NCBI GenBank assembly: GCA_020635915.1
Contig: JACJYU010000001.1
Coordinates: 992,001 to 1,056,000, forward strand
Origin: Flammeovirgaceae bacterium
Lineage (GTDB): Bacteria; Bacteroidota; Bacteroidia; Cytophagales; Cyclobacteriaceae
Length of the DNA: 64,000 nt
Direction of reading: 5' to 3'
Part shown: one piece after another, positions 1 to 9,029 of the stretch
How positions within the stretch are numbered: position 1 is the first letter of the stretch
Layout of the letters: the number at the start of each line of letters is the position of its first letter
Translations under genes and position numbers: made by a program
Notes under the pieces: model-generated
The model's input: the letters and a program-made list of their open reading frames with translations, nothing else
What the model was told of the DNA's origin: nothing
The model's database searches: none

Positions 1-318
1 AGACCGCAATGTCATTTGTACCTGGCCTTCTAGCGTTGCCTTCCCATAAAGCAGCGCATAAAAATCATTGCCGGTGCCCCCATCAAAAAGGCAAAGGGGT
101 TTTTTTATGTCCTTGAATTGGTTTACAAAGTAGTTGAGGGTGCCGTCCCCGCCCACTAGCCACACCTGGTCGAACCCATAAATGGCAGTGCCCCATTCCG
201 TCTCCATGAAAACCCGGGAACTGACATTTGCCTTGTCCAGTATGCTTTTGATCCTTTGCGACAAAGCGGCCGCCCTGCCATTGCCTGCCAGCGAATTGGT
301 GACAATGGCTATCCGCAT
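1..318 (-). CDS. diacylglycerol/lipid kinase family protein, N-terminal part (cut by window edge)
   Basis: The first 106 codons are visible; the 3' end lies outside the window. The translation carries the nucleotide-binding motif GGDGTLN at residues 56-62 and a GGTGND motif at 80-85, the hallmarks of the DAGK catalytic domain shared by diacylglycerol kinases, YegS/BmrU lipid kinases and sphingosine kinases. These enzymes transfer the ATP gamma-phosphate to a lipid hydroxyl at the membrane. The start is the ATG at 318, which begins with a typical beta strand (MRIAIVTNSLAGNG). The gene is divergent from the next one. The exact lipid substrate cannot be told from this half. The frame is open to base 1. 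Confidence 0.85.
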   Translation of the reverse strand, partial: MRIAIVTNSLAGNGRAAALSQRIKSILDKANVSSRVFMETEWGTAIYGFDQVWLVGGDGTLNYFVNQFKDIKKPLCLFDGGTGNDFYALLYGKATLEGQVQMTLRS

Positions 319-469
319 ACGAAAAAATGTACAATAAAAACCAATGACCTATTTTCCTTATACCTGTTGTGCATGGCCGCCTTTAAACTTGGTCAAATTG
401 CCTTTCACCCATACCTGCTTTCAAGCTTAATCCTTTTTGACTAGATTTATCCAATACCTATACCTACCT

Positions 470-2128
470 ATGGAAAAAAAATATTCAAACCTGCTCCTTG
501 CGTGTTGCTGTTCCTTCTTGTTCTATGCCTGCAGCAGCCCGCAGCCGCCCAAAAAGCCAACCTCTGGGAATACCTATGAGGGGCTGGTCCAATTTTTCAA
601 CGAATGGCGCGGATTTCAAGCACCCAAAATGGTAAATGGCATCCCCGATTACTCGGTGGGCGCCATGAAGAAGCAACATGCCGAATTGATTAACTGGCAA
701 GACAGGCTCAACGCCTTTGATACCACAGGGTGGCCTATCAAACATCAGGTGGAGTGGTACTTGATTTGGGCGGAAATGAATGGATTGGATTTTGACCATC
801 GTGTAAAACAGCCCTGGGCACGCGATCCTGCCTTTTATGTGTGGTTCTATCCCTACCCCACCGATGTGCCGGAGCGGGAAGGCCCCAACATTTTTGGGGC
901 GGTGGAGCTGCCGCGGTACAAGCAGCCGCTGTCCGCGGAAGATGCCGCTGAAATAACGGCACGCTTCAAAAAAGCCCCGGCCGTTTTTGAAACGGCAAAG
1001 GCCAACCTTACGGGAAACGGGAAAGACCTATGGGTGTTGGGGGCCCGCTCCATCCGTGAACAAAGTGGGGAGTTTGAAAAATTTTCCGAACAGACGAAGG
1101 GTTCCTATCCCGCACTGGCGGCCGCGGCCCTGGAGGCCAAAGTAGCTTCTGACCAGTTGGCCCAATGGCTGGACGAACAAGCGCCCTCCAAAAACGGGCC
1201 TTCAGGGGTAGGAAAGGAAAATTATACCTGGAACCTTAAAAAGGTCCATTTGATCCCCTATTCATGGGAGGACGAAGTGCTTTTGATGGAGCGCGAGCTG
1301 ATGCGGTCGCATAGTGCGTTGCGGTTTGAGGAGCACCAAAACAGGAACTTGCCAAAGTTGGAAAAAGCCGATAACCCGGCACAGTTTGACAAAATGCTGG
1401 AAGAGGCCCATCAGGAATTGATGAAATTTTATGAGGAGCAGCAAATCCTCACCATTAAAGATTACATGGAGCCGGCCATGCGCGAGCAAATTATGGAGTT
1501 CGTACCGGCCGATGGCATCCGTGGGTTTTTCCATGAAATACACTACCGCGACCCCATGCCGCTCAATTGCCATTTCTTCCATTGGATCGAACTGGCGAGG
1601 ATACGGGAGGAACCTAACGATAGCCCCATAAGGCAACACGCTTCCCTTTACAACATCTTCGATGCGCGCTCGGAGGGAATGGCCACCGCCATGGAAGAAT
1701 TGATGATGAACGCAGGCCTGTACAAAAACAGGCCCCGGGGCCGTGAACTGGTGTACATTATGCTGGCCCAGCGGGCAGCCCGGGGACTGGGCGGCTTGTA
1801 CCAGCACGGCCTGGAAATGGACTTTGATGGCGCCACAAAATATGCCTCACGATGGGTACCCTGGGGGCTGCTTCCTGCCGATGGGGAAACCATCCAACAC
1901 GAAGAACATTTTTACCTGCAACAACCCGCCTATGGCACCAGTTATGTGATTGGCAAACTTGAAATCGACAAACTGATTGCGGAGTATGCCCGGCAGCGCA
2001 ATGGAAACTTTGTAATGAAGGAATTCATGGACGCATTTGAACGGGTGGGGGAAATCCCAATCTCGTTGGTATACTGGCAAATGACCGGGGACAAGTCCAT
2101 GTTGAACAAGGCGGTGGAAAGCCCATAA
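470..2128 (+). CDS. DUF885-like lipoprotein
   Basis: A protein of 552 aa with a lipoprotein signal peptide (lipobox LFYAC, Cys21), so probably anchored on the periplasmic side of a membrane. The body is helical and resembles the DUF885 family: a segment SEGMATAMEELMMNAG near residue 400 corresponds to the family's EGWALYAEQL-type helix, and the C-terminal GEIPISLVYWQMTG matches the family's closing motif. DUF885 proteins are thought to be peptidase-like, but no function is established here. I chose the ATG at 470 because the signal peptide starts there; an upstream TTG at 437 would add 11 residues without purpose. It converges on the next gene with only 12 bases between stops. Confidence 0.75.
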   Translation: MEKKYSNLLLACCCSFLFYACSSPQPPKKPTSGNTYEGLVQFFNEWRGFQAPKMVNGIPDYSVGAMKKQHAELINWQDRLNAFDTTGWPIKHQVEWYLIWAEMNGLDFDHRVKQPWARDPAFYVWFYPYPTDVPEREGPNIFGAVELPRYKQPLSAEDAAEITARFKKAPAVFETAKANLTGNGKDLWVLGARSIREQSGEFEKFSEQTKGSYPALAAAALEAKVASDQLAQWLDEQAPSKNGPSGVGKENYTWNLKKVHLIPYSWEDEVLLMERELMRSHSALRFEEHQNRNLPKLEKADNPAQFDKMLEEAHQELMKFYEEQQILTIKDYMEPAMREQIMEFVPADGIRGFFHEIHYRDPMPLNCHFFHWIELARIREEPNDSPIRQHASLYNIFDARSEGMATAMEELMMNAGLYKNRPRGRELVYIMLAQRAARGLGGLYQHGLEMDFDGATKYASRWVPWGLLPADGETIQHEEHFYLQQPAYGTSYVIGKLEIDKLIAEYARQRNGNFVMKEFMDAFERVGEIPISLVYWQMTGDKSMLNKAVESP

Positions 2129-2140
2129 AGCCACCGTGGG

Positions 2141-3799
2141 CTACTGTTCCCTTTTATACACCGGTTTGCCCCCAACGAAGGTCTGGAGGACTTTGGCATC
2201 CTTGATTTCTTCCGGGTCAATTTTTGTCAGGTCGCGGTCAATGATGACAAAGTCAGCCAGTTTTCCCGGCTCAAGGGATCCTTTGATGCCTTCTTCAAAA
2301 GAGGCATAAGCCGCATTGGCGGTATAGGCCGTCAAGGCCTGGCCTACGGTCACCTTTTGTTCTGGCACCCATCCATCCGGGTTTTTGCCATCCAGGGTCC
2401 TGCGGGTAACGGCAGCATATATCCCGTACAGGGGCACAGGAGGGGCAACAAACCAATCGCTGCCAAAAGCCACTTTGGCCCCTGCGTCAAAAAGGGATTT
2501 GAAGGCATAGGTGGTCTTTATGCGCTCAGGCCCAATTGTCTTTTCCGCCCACCGCCCATCATCAATGGCATGGTAGGGTTGCATGCTCGCAATTACGTTT
2601 AGCTTGGCAAACCGGGGAATGTCGGCCGGGGCAATATGCTGGGCATGCTCTATCCTGAACCTCCTGTCCTTGCTGCCATTTTCAGTTTCCACCCGGTCAT
2701 AGATATTAAGCAGGGTGTTAATGGCCCTGTCACCGATGGCGTGCACTATTACTTGCAAGCCGGCCTTGTCGGCTTCCGAAATCCAGTTGTACAATTGCCC
2801 TTCGGTATTGATAAAAAACCCAGAATCGGTTGGCGCATCCGTGTAAGGATCAAAAAAAGCGGCCGTATGCGAGCCCAAAGAGCCGTCCACAAACCCCTTA
2901 AGGCCCCCGATCTTCAGCCACTCATTGCCCCTGCCCTCTTTCTGTACCTTTTCCTTCAGGCCGGCCCATTGGTCCAATGGCATCATGGCATAAATGCGCG
3001 TGAGCAGCGCATGGTTGTCGCGGGCCCGCTCCAATGCATCCATGTAGCCCACCATATGGTGCACGGAAGTCACCCCGTTTGAGGCCACATAACGCATGGC
3101 CGCCTGCAAGGCGTCATCTACCTGCTTAGGGCCAGGGGGAGGGATTTTCCGCGACACCAGGCCCATTGCATTGTCTTTGAAAACCCCAGTCAGGTTGCCT
3201 TTTTTGTCCCTCACAATGGTACCGCCCATTACATCTTTTACAGTGTTGTCAATGCCCGCTGCTTTCAGGGCAGCGGAATTGGCCAACGACATGTGCCCGT
3301 CCAGCCGGGTCACCCACACCGGATGGTCCGGGGTGTACCGGTCAATCCATTCCCGGGACGGAAGTTCGCCCCCCCAGTTTTCATGGTCCCAATCGCCTCC
3401 TAAAATCCACGAGCCCGGTTCCTGGGTGGCCGCAAATTCCTTTATGCGGTTGGAAAATTCTTCCGGTGTTTTGGCATCCCGCAACTGCACGGAAGAAAGG
3501 TTGAAGCCGCCCGTGAGGAAATGCACATGGGTATCGATGAACCCGGGCGTGATAAAATTTCCCTGGGCATCCAGTATTTCGGTTTGCGCAGACTTGTATT
3601 GGCCCACTTCGGCATTCGCCCCGACAAACAAAATGCTGTCGCCCCGGATGGCCATCGCCTCCGCCTGTGGCCGTGCCTGGTTGCCTGTCCAAATGTGGGC
3701 GTTTATTACAATCAGGTCGGCTGGTTCCATCGTTTTGCCACATGAAGCCAATTCAAGCAGGGCAAGGAACACAAGGGATAGTTTTATGGATGAATGCAT
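2141..3799 (-). CDS. amidohydrolase family 3 lipoprotein (YtcJ-like)
   Basis: 552 aa, with an N-terminal lipoprotein signal (lipobox ELASC, Cys20). It has the amidohydrolase signature PGFIDTHVHF with metal-ligand histidines 91 and 93, then GSLGSHTA, IHAIGDRAIN, RIEHAQHI and FGSDWF in the order expected for the Amidohydrolase_3 group (YtcJ, N-substituted formamide deformylase). These are metal-dependent hydrolases of C-N bonds; the substrate is not predictable. The ATG at 3799 directly precedes the signal peptide. It is one of four amidohydrolase-superfamily genes in the window, with 23285-24964, 26440-27945 and 43037-44299. Confidence 0.88.
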   Translation of the reverse strand: MHSSIKLSLVFLALLELASCGKTMEPADLIVINAHIWTGNQARPQAEAMAIRGDSILFVGANAEVGQYKSAQTEILDAQGNFITPGFIDTHVHFLTGGFNLSSVQLRDAKTPEEFSNRIKEFAATQEPGSWILGGDWDHENWGGELPSREWIDRYTPDHPVWVTRLDGHMSLANSAALKAAGIDNTVKDVMGGTIVRDKKGNLTGVFKDNAMGLVSRKIPPPGPKQVDDALQAAMRYVASNGVTSVHHMVGYMDALERARDNHALLTRIYAMMPLDQWAGLKEKVQKEGRGNEWLKIGGLKGFVDGSLGSHTAAFFDPYTDAPTDSGFFINTEGQLYNWISEADKAGLQVIVHAIGDRAINTLLNIYDRVETENGSKDRRFRIEHAQHIAPADIPRFAKLNVIASMQPYHAIDDGRWAEKTIGPERIKTTYAFKSLFDAGAKVAFGSDWFVAPPVPLYGIYAAVTRRTLDGKNPDGWVPEQKVTVGQALTAYTANAAYASFEEGIKGSLEPGKLADFVIIDRDLTKIDPEEIKDAKVLQTFVGGKPVYKREQ

Positions 3800-3966
3800 G
3801 GCGGAGGGGTTTATTTCTGTTTTGGCACGCTTAGGCCACTCAAATTTAGGCTAAAAACAGTGGTTTTGGCTTTTTCTTTCCCATTCATAAACTTTTCTAT
3901 CTTGAATAAATCGGGTAAATTAACAGCCTTATTTCGTACCCTCCACCAGGTAAACCCATTGGGACT

Positions 3967-4404
3967 ATGAACTTTTCCGAGATACTCAATCTCTTTCGCC
4001 AGGGAAAAGCCGGGGCAAAGAGCCACATGAAAAACCTTATCGAAATGGCGGCCGTGGATGGCCACTTTGACAAGGTGGAGTATGAATTGCTCAAAACCAT
4101 CGCCAAAAGGAACGGTATTTCGGAAGGCCAACTAAAATCCATTCAACAGGCTTCCGGGGAGGTGGTTTTTGAGCTGCCAAAGGATGCCAACGAGAGGTTT
4201 CATCAATTCTACGACCTGGTGCATATGATGACCATTGACAATGAAGTGCACCAGGAGGAAATAAAACTTTGCAACCTGTTTGCCATCAAATTTGGATACC
4301 CAAAGGACAAAGCGGACAGCCTAATTGAGTCCATTCAGGGAAACATACAACATGGGCACGATCATGCAGAAACGATGGTGCGCGTATCGTTGATGTTAAC
4401 GTAA
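3967..4404 (+). CDS. TerB-like (tellurite resistance TerB domain) protein
   Basis: A 145-aa acidic, all-helical, soluble protein. The segment MAAVDGHFDKVEYELLKTIAKRNGIS, repeated in weaker form as MTIDNEVHQEEIKLCNLFAIKFGY, is the two-fold EF-hand-like pattern (DGHFDKxE, DNEVHQEE) of the TerB/DjlA N-terminal fold. TerB domains bind divalent metal and are found in tellurite-resistance and stress modules, but a stand-alone copy like this has no assigned role. No other ter gene is in the window. It is a single gene between the amidohydrolase (divergent) and the BNR protein. Confidence 0.7.
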   Translation: MNFSEILNLFRQGKAGAKSHMKNLIEMAAVDGHFDKVEYELLKTIAKRNGISEGQLKSIQQASGEVVFELPKDANERFHQFYDLVHMMTIDNEVHQEEIKLCNLFAIKFGYPKDKADSLIESIQGNIQHGHDHAETMVRVSLMLT

Positions 4405-4479
4405 AAAACCATTTCTCCCAGGCATGCAATGGAGTTAAGATGGCGGTATTTGCCCAGAAAGAGACTCCGTGTTTTTGGT

Positions 4480-4487
4480 TAATTTTG
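4480..4487 (+). promoter_or_regulatory. -7 promoter element (TAATTTTG) for the BNR-repeat gene
   Basis: TAATTTTG fits the Bacteroidota primary sigma consensus TAnnTTTG. Transcription would begin near 4494, downstream of the ATG at 4492, which supports the ATG at 4513 as the real start of the next gene. No TTTG is found at the expected -33 spacing. Confidence 0.4.
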
Positions 4488-4512
4488 GCCAATGGGTTGC
4501 TTTTTTAATGTT

Positions 4513-5829
4513 ATGGAGAACAGGATACTAGTAATTGTTTTCGCCTTTACGCTGGGCATGGCGAACGCGCAATTTAAAAACATCATGCTGGCCGGGCCGG
4601 TGGAAGGGGGCAAGCCAATGGTGGAACCCAGCATTGCCATTAACCAGAAGGACCCCAAAAACATTGTGGCCGCCTATAGCCTGGACCAGGTCAAATACAC
4701 AAAAGATGGCGGTGAAACCTGGCAAAGCACCACGGTCACTTCCCCTTATGGGGTCTATGGCGATGTGGTGTTGGAGGCCGGGCCCAAAGGCAAAATATAT
4801 TTTCTCCATTTGTCAGACCCCAGTGGGGAGGGCCGGGCCAATGAAGCATGGCTGGACAGGATAGTCTTCCACCAGTCGGATGACGGAGGAAAAACCTGGG
4901 ACGAGGGAAAATCAATCGGGCACAACCCGCCCAAAGACCAGGACAAGCCCTGGGCGGCCATCCACCCCCGTAAAGGGAACCTGGCCGTTACCTGGACGCA
5001 ATTCGACAAGTACGGGTCCGAAGATGCCGGGTGCCAATCCAATATCATGCTGAGCCTATCGGCCAATGGCAAAAGGTGGGGTTCCCCCATTCAACTGAAC
5101 CAAATGCCGGGCGATTGCCTGGATGGCGACAACACGGCAGAGGGGGCGGTGCCCGCCATTGGCAGGGATGGAAAAATGTTCGTGGCCTGGTCCAATGGTG
5201 GGGTCATTTATTTGGACAGGTCGTATGACGATGGCGAAACATGGCTGACCAATGACATTGCCATCGCCACGCAGGCAGGTGGCTGGGACTTGGAAATCCC
5301 CGGGCTGGGAAGGTGCAACGGCATGCCCGTCATCAGGGTGGACAACAGCCCGGCAAGGTCCGCAGGCGTTTTGTATTTGGTTTGGGCCGACCAAAAAAAT
5401 GGCCCTTCCGATACCGATGTGTGGTTTGTCCATTCCGTAAACCATGGCGACAACTGGACCCTTCCCAAAAAAATCGGGACGGAAACATCTGGCAGGCATC
5501 AATTCCTTCCCTGGATGGCCGTGGACCAAACGACAGGGTACATTTATATCGTGTACTACGACAGAAGGAATTATGACGATAACCAAACGGACGTGTACTT
5601 GTCCTACTCTTCAGACGGGGGCTATTCCTTTAAGGACGTGAAGATCAGCGAAACGCCCTTCGTTCCTACCGAAGATGTTTTTTTTGGCGACTACACCAAC
5701 ATTGCCGCCCATGATGGCATCATCACACCGGTCTGGGCGCGTATGGACAACGGGAAAACAAGCATCTGGACGGCCATCATCCGGCAAGACCAGTTGATAA
5801 AGGAGGAAAAACCATCAAATAAAAAATAA
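4513..5829 (+). CDS. secreted BNR/Asp-box repeat protein (sialidase-like beta-propeller)
   Basis: 438 aa, beginning with a signal peptide (MENRILVIVFAFTLGMANA, then QF). At least four Asp-box motifs are visible (KDGGETW, SDDGGKTW, SYDDGETW, SSDGGYSF), the turn signature of sialidase and related beta-propellers. I do not see an obvious FRIP motif or a clear set of catalytic residues, so exo-alpha-sialidase activity is unproven; it may be a different propeller hydrolase or a binding protein. The protein should be exported. It converges on the DsbA-family gene with one base between the two genes. Confidence 0.8.
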   Translation: MENRILVIVFAFTLGMANAQFKNIMLAGPVEGGKPMVEPSIAINQKDPKNIVAAYSLDQVKYTKDGGETWQSTTVTSPYGVYGDVVLEAGPKGKIYFLHLSDPSGEGRANEAWLDRIVFHQSDDGGKTWDEGKSIGHNPPKDQDKPWAAIHPRKGNLAVTWTQFDKYGSEDAGCQSNIMLSLSANGKRWGSPIQLNQMPGDCLDGDNTAEGAVPAIGRDGKMFVAWSNGGVIYLDRSYDDGETWLTNDIAIATQAGGWDLEIPGLGRCNGMPVIRVDNSPARSAGVLYLVWADQKNGPSDTDVWFVHSVNHGDNWTLPKKIGTETSGRHQFLPWMAVDQTTGYIYIVYYDRRNYDDNQTDVYLSYSSDGGYSFKDVKISETPFVPTEDVFFGDYTNIAAHDGIITPVWARMDNGKTSIWTAIIRQDQLIKEEKPSNKK

Positions 5830-5830
5830 A

Positions 5831-6490
5831 TTATTGATTGGCAGCGGCCAATTCCTTTTCGCCAATTTGCTTAAATGCCTGTATAAAACTTGACGAGGGC
5901 TGTGCACCGGAAATTCCATATTTGCCATTGATGACATAAAAGGGCACCCCGCTTACCCCCCTCTGGGCATTCAACCCTTCCAGGTATTTTACCTCTGCCA
6001 GTCCTTCATCGGAAGCCAGCAAAGAAGCTGCCTTACCGCGGTCCAAACCGGCCTCCGCCACAATGTCAACCAGGTTCTCATCTTTGGTGAGGTCAATGCC
6101 CTTTTCGAAGAAAGCATTGAGCAAGGCCTCCTTTACCTGCCCCTGCACGCCCTCCTTTTTGGCCAGCCAAATCAATCGGTGCGCATCACGGGTGTTGGGT
6201 GTTTTCTGTTGTTTGGAATAATCGAAATGAAGCCCTTCCCCTGCCGCAACGGCCGCCACATGGGCCGTCAGTTGCCTGAACTTACCCTCCCCTCCAAACT
6301 TTTCGGCCAGGTGTTCTTTCTGATCCTTTCCTTCTTTGGGCATATTGGGGGCCAGTTCGAACGGGAGGTAGTTGACCTCAAATTCATACACCCTCTTTAA
6401 ATCAGACAAAGCCTTCTCCAACCTTCGCTTCCCTATGTAGCACCAGGGACAAACCACATCGGAAACAACATCAATGGTGATTTTTTGCAT
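5831..6490 (-). CDS. DsbA family oxidoreductase (FrnE-like)
   Basis: 219 aa without a signal peptide, so cytoplasmic. The thioredoxin-fold active site CPWC is at residues 14-17, inside IDVVSDVVCPWCYIGKRRLE, and the C-terminal FYVINGKYGISGAQP carries the cis-proline region. This layout is typical of the FrnE/2-hydroxychromene-2-carboxylate isomerase branch of the DsbA family. Members act as cytoplasmic thiol oxidoreductases, some linked to oxidative stress tolerance. It starts at the ATG at 6490 and is divergent from ahcY across a 166-base gap. Confidence 0.88.
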   Translation of the reverse strand: MQKITIDVVSDVVCPWCYIGKRRLEKALSDLKRVYEFEVNYLPFELAPNMPKEGKDQKEHLAEKFGGEGKFRQLTAHVAAVAAGEGLHFDYSKQQKTPNTRDAHRLIWLAKKEGVQGQVKEALLNAFFEKGIDLTKDENLVDIVAEAGLDRGKAASLLASDEGLAEVKYLEGLNAQRGVSGVPFYVINGKYGISGAQPSSSFIQAFKQIGEKELAAANQ

Positions 6491-6609
6491 GGTTCGGTTT
6501 TAATTACCTAACAGCCAACCCTCCGGTATTGGTTCGGCCTTTCAAAAATTCCTGCCGGAGGTGGCCCCAACGCTTCAACCGGCCAGTGGGTATTTAACAA
6601 CCTTTGTTG

Positions 6610-6617
6610 TATTTTTG
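6610..6617 (+). promoter_or_regulatory. -7 promoter element (TATTTTTG) upstream of ahcY
   Basis: TATTTTTG matches TAnnTTTG and lies 39 bases before the ahcY ATG. I see no TTTG at the right distance upstream, so the assignment rests on one half of the promoter. Confidence 0.35.
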
Positions 6618-6656
6618 TGTTCCTATAGGAAAAACAGGTCAACAAAACACATAAAA

Positions 6657-7961
6657 ATGGTTGAAGAAAAGGTAAAATTCAAAGTAAAAGACATCAATTT
6701 GGCCGATTGGGGCCGAAAGGAAATTGAATTGGCAGAAGCGGAAATGCCAGGATTAATGGCCATACGCGAAGAATACGGCCCCAAACAACCTTTGAAGGGT
6801 GCCCGCATAGCCGGCTGCCTTCACATGACCATCCAGACAGCCGTATTGATCGAAACATTAACGGCCCTTGGGGCTGAAGTGACCTGGTCGTCATGCAACA
6901 TATTTTCCACCCAAGACCATGCGGCCGCTGCCATCGCCAAGGCGGGGATACCTGTGTTTGCCTGGAAAGGGATGAACGAACAGGAATTTGACTGGTGCAT
7001 AGAACAGACCCTTCACGCCTTTGAAAGTGGGCAGCCCCTGAACATGATTTTGGATGATGGCGGTGACCTTACCAACATGGTGTTGGACCGTTTTCCTGAA
7101 TTGGTACCTGCCATCAAAGGCATCTCCGAAGAGACCACCACTGGCGTGCACCGCCTGATCGAAAGAATGGAAAAAGGCACCCTGCCTCTCCCTGCCATCA
7201 ACGTGAACGACTCGGTGACCAAATCCAAGTTTGACAACAAGTACGGATGCAAGGAATCGTTGGTCGATGCCATTCGCAGGGCCACTGACGTGATGATAGC
7301 GGGCAAGGTGGCCGTGGTGGCCGGCTACGGGGACGTGGGCAAAGGTTCGGCCGCTTCTTTGCGCGGGGCCGGGGCGCGTGTGATCGTCACCGAGATTGAC
7401 CCCATTTGCGCACTGCAAGCAGCCATGGACGGCTATGCGGTCAAGAAAATGGACAATGCCGTGAAGGAAGCAGACATAGTGGTGACTGCCACAGGCAACT
7501 TCAACATCATTGCCGACCGTCATTTCAAAAGCATGAAAGACAAAACCATTGTGTGCAACATTGGCCATTTCGACAATGAGATTGATGTGGCGTGGTTGAA
7601 CAAAAATGCCAGGAAGGAAAGCATCAAGCCCCAAGTGGACCTCTATACGATGGACAGTGGGAACCAAATCATCCTGCTGGCGGAAGGACGCCTCGTCAAC
7701 CTGGGCTGTGCCATGGGGCACCCCTCGTTTGTAATGTCCAACTCTTTCAGCAACCAAACCCTGGCGCAAATAGAGCTGTGGAACAATACCAACCAGTACG
7801 AAAACAAGGTGTACATGCTGCCCAAGCACCTTGACGAAAAGGTGGCCGCCCTTCACCTGGGCAAAATCGGTGTGGAGCTTGACGTGCTTACCGAGGAACA
7901 GGCCAAATACATTGGCGTAACCACTAAAGGGCCATTCAAACCGGACTATTATCGATATTAA
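6657..7961 (+). CDS. ahcY: adenosylhomocysteinase
   Basis: 434 aa, the usual length for the family. S-adenosylhomocysteine hydrolase reversibly splits SAH into adenosine and homocysteine and so relieves product inhibition of methyltransferases; it is a cytoplasmic NAD-dependent homotetramer. Visible signatures are the substrate-domain DDGGDLTNM, the NVNDSVTKSKFDN segment, the Rossmann NAD-binding GYGDVGKG at 223-230, the HFDNEIDV stretch and the characteristic C-terminus KPDYYRY. The ATG at 6657 gives the normal N-terminus; upstream in-frame codons add an unconserved tail. A strong hairpin terminator follows the stop. Confidence 0.97.
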   Translation: MVEEKVKFKVKDINLADWGRKEIELAEAEMPGLMAIREEYGPKQPLKGARIAGCLHMTIQTAVLIETLTALGAEVTWSSCNIFSTQDHAAAAIAKAGIPVFAWKGMNEQEFDWCIEQTLHAFESGQPLNMILDDGGDLTNMVLDRFPELVPAIKGISEETTTGVHRLIERMEKGTLPLPAINVNDSVTKSKFDNKYGCKESLVDAIRRATDVMIAGKVAVVAGYGDVGKGSAASLRGAGARVIVTEIDPICALQAAMDGYAVKKMDNAVKEADIVVTATGNFNIIADRHFKSMKDKTIVCNIGHFDNEIDVAWLNKNARKESIKPQVDLYTMDSGNQIILLAEGRLVNLGCAMGHPSFVMSNSFSNQTLAQIELWNNTNQYENKVYMLPKHLDEKVAALHLGKIGVELDVLTEEQAKYIGVTTKGPFKPDYYRY

Positions 7962-7982
7962 TCGCCAATAAACCTTTTTTCG

Positions 7983-8023
7983 AAGCCCATGCAATTGTAA
8001 ATTGCATGGGCTTCATATTTTTT
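7983..8023 (+). terminator. rho-independent terminator of ahcY
   Basis: A perfect 14-bp stem (AAGCCCATGCAATT, 7983-7996) with a 3-base loop pairs with 8000-8013 and is followed after a few bases by a run of six T (8018-8023). It sits 22 bases after the ahcY stop. Confidence 0.9.
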
Positions 8024-8037
8024 AAACTATACTCAAG

Positions 8038-8286
8038 ATGAAATATTTTTTAATCTGGGTTGCCGTTGCCTCTTTGTTTGGCGCCAAAGCCACAACCGAA
8101 AAACGGCCTGAGCTCGTTTGCGTGAAGAACAGCAAATCCAAAAACACCTGCTATTACAATTTTATGATTGACGGGGCAGAGTACCAGTTTATGGATGTGG
8201 GCTGCAGGTATTCCAGGGAAAAGGTAATGGAAAAAATAGAGGCCGGCACCATCGCCCTGGGCAAAGACTGGAAGGTGCCCTGCTGA
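8038..8286 (+). CDS. small secreted hypothetical protein
   Basis: 82 aa. It begins with a signal peptide (MKYFLIWVAVASLFGAKA), so the mature chain of about 63 residues is likely periplasmic or secreted. The mature part holds four cysteines (in VCVKNSK, TCYYNF, VGCRYS and the C-terminal PC), compatible with two disulfides, and ends in the cysteine. I do not recognise the family. It starts just after the ahcY terminator and converges on rsmG. Codon use looks like that of its neighbours, and the signal peptide plus cysteine pattern argue that it is real. Confidence 0.6.
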   Translation: MKYFLIWVAVASLFGAKATTEKRPELVCVKNSKSKNTCYYNFMIDGAEYQFMDVGCRYSREKVMEKIEAGTIALGKDWKVPC

Positions 8287-8339
8287 TGCTTTCATAGGGG
8301 ATGCCCCGCCAATCCCTGGAGGCCTGGCCGGGCACCAGG

Positions 8340-9029
8340 CTACGGGAATATAGGGACATGCACTACCTTCTTCGTTTCAAAATAATCCTCGTGAAAATAA
8401 TCTGACAACAAGGTTACCTGGTACGGCCGTTTCAATTCATTCATTTCCGCCTCCAGGTCGCCCCCCTTCAAATATAAGATACCGTTGTCCATGTCATGGA
8501 GGTGCGTTTTCCCGATTTTGTCATGGACCCAACCATAAAATTCCTTCATCCGCGTGACGGCCCTGCTCACCACAAAATCATACCTTTTCCCTTTTATCGA
8601 TTCGGCCCGTATTTTTTCAGCCACTACATTGTTGAGGCCCAGGGAATCCACTACTGCCTTCACCACCGTGATTTTTTTCCCTATCGAGTCCACCAGGTGA
8701 AAATGCGCCCCTGGAAACAATATGGCCAATGGGATGCCGGGAAAACCACCACCCGTGCCCACGTCCAATATCCGGGCCGAGGGTTTAAAGGAAACCACTT
8801 TGGCTATTCCCAATGAATGCAATACGTGGTTGGTGTATAAGTTGTCCAGGTCTTTGCGTGACACCACGTTTATTTTTTCGTTCCAATCCCGGTAAAGGGG
8901 GCCCAGCCTGGCAAATTGGCCTATTTGGGCCTCTGTCAACCCGGGAAAGTATTTTAATAGTAGGGACGTGCCTTGCAATTCGATGTGATTTAAACGTAAT
9001 TCCTGTTGGCAAAAATAAACTGAAGCCAT
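8340..9029 (-). CDS. rsmG: 16S rRNA (guanine-527-N7) methyltransferase RsmG
   Basis: 229 aa if read from the ATG at 9029. It methylates N7 of G527 in 16S rRNA using SAM. Signatures are NVVSRKD at 54-60, the SAM-binding DVGTGGGFPGIPLAI from residue 89, and VSRAVTRMKE further on. The start is uncertain: family members usually begin shortly before LLLKYFPGLTE, so a TTG at 8978 (212 aa) would give a standard N-terminus and leave room for a divergent promoter. The ATG at 9029 shares two bases with the start codon of the opposite gene. The product call is firm, the start is not. Confidence 0.93.
   Translation of the reverse strand: MASVYFCQQELRLNHIELQGTSLLLKYFPGLTEAQIGQFARLGPLYRDWNEKINVVSRKDLDNLYTNHVLHSLGIAKVVSFKPSARILDVGTGGGFPGIPLAILFPGAHFHLVDSIGKKITVVKAVVDSLGLNNVVAEKIRAESIKGKRYDFVVSRAVTRMKEFYGWVHDKIGKTHLHDMDNGILYLKGGDLEAEMNELKRPYQVTLLSDYFHEDYFETKKVVHVPIFP

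Noticed and set aside
2120..2142. AGCCCA-N11-TGGGCT inverted repeat between convergent genes as a terminator
   Set aside because: Stem of only 6 bp with an 11-base loop and no T run; too weak to call.
6891..7994. Long open frame on the minus strand across ahcY
   Set aside because: It lies wholly antisense to a firmly identified ahcY and its composition (His-, Val- and Phe-rich) is that of a shadow frame.
8322..8340. GCCTGG-N7-CCAGGC hairpin at the end of rsmG
   Set aside because: Short stem that touches the rsmG stop codon and lacks a T run.
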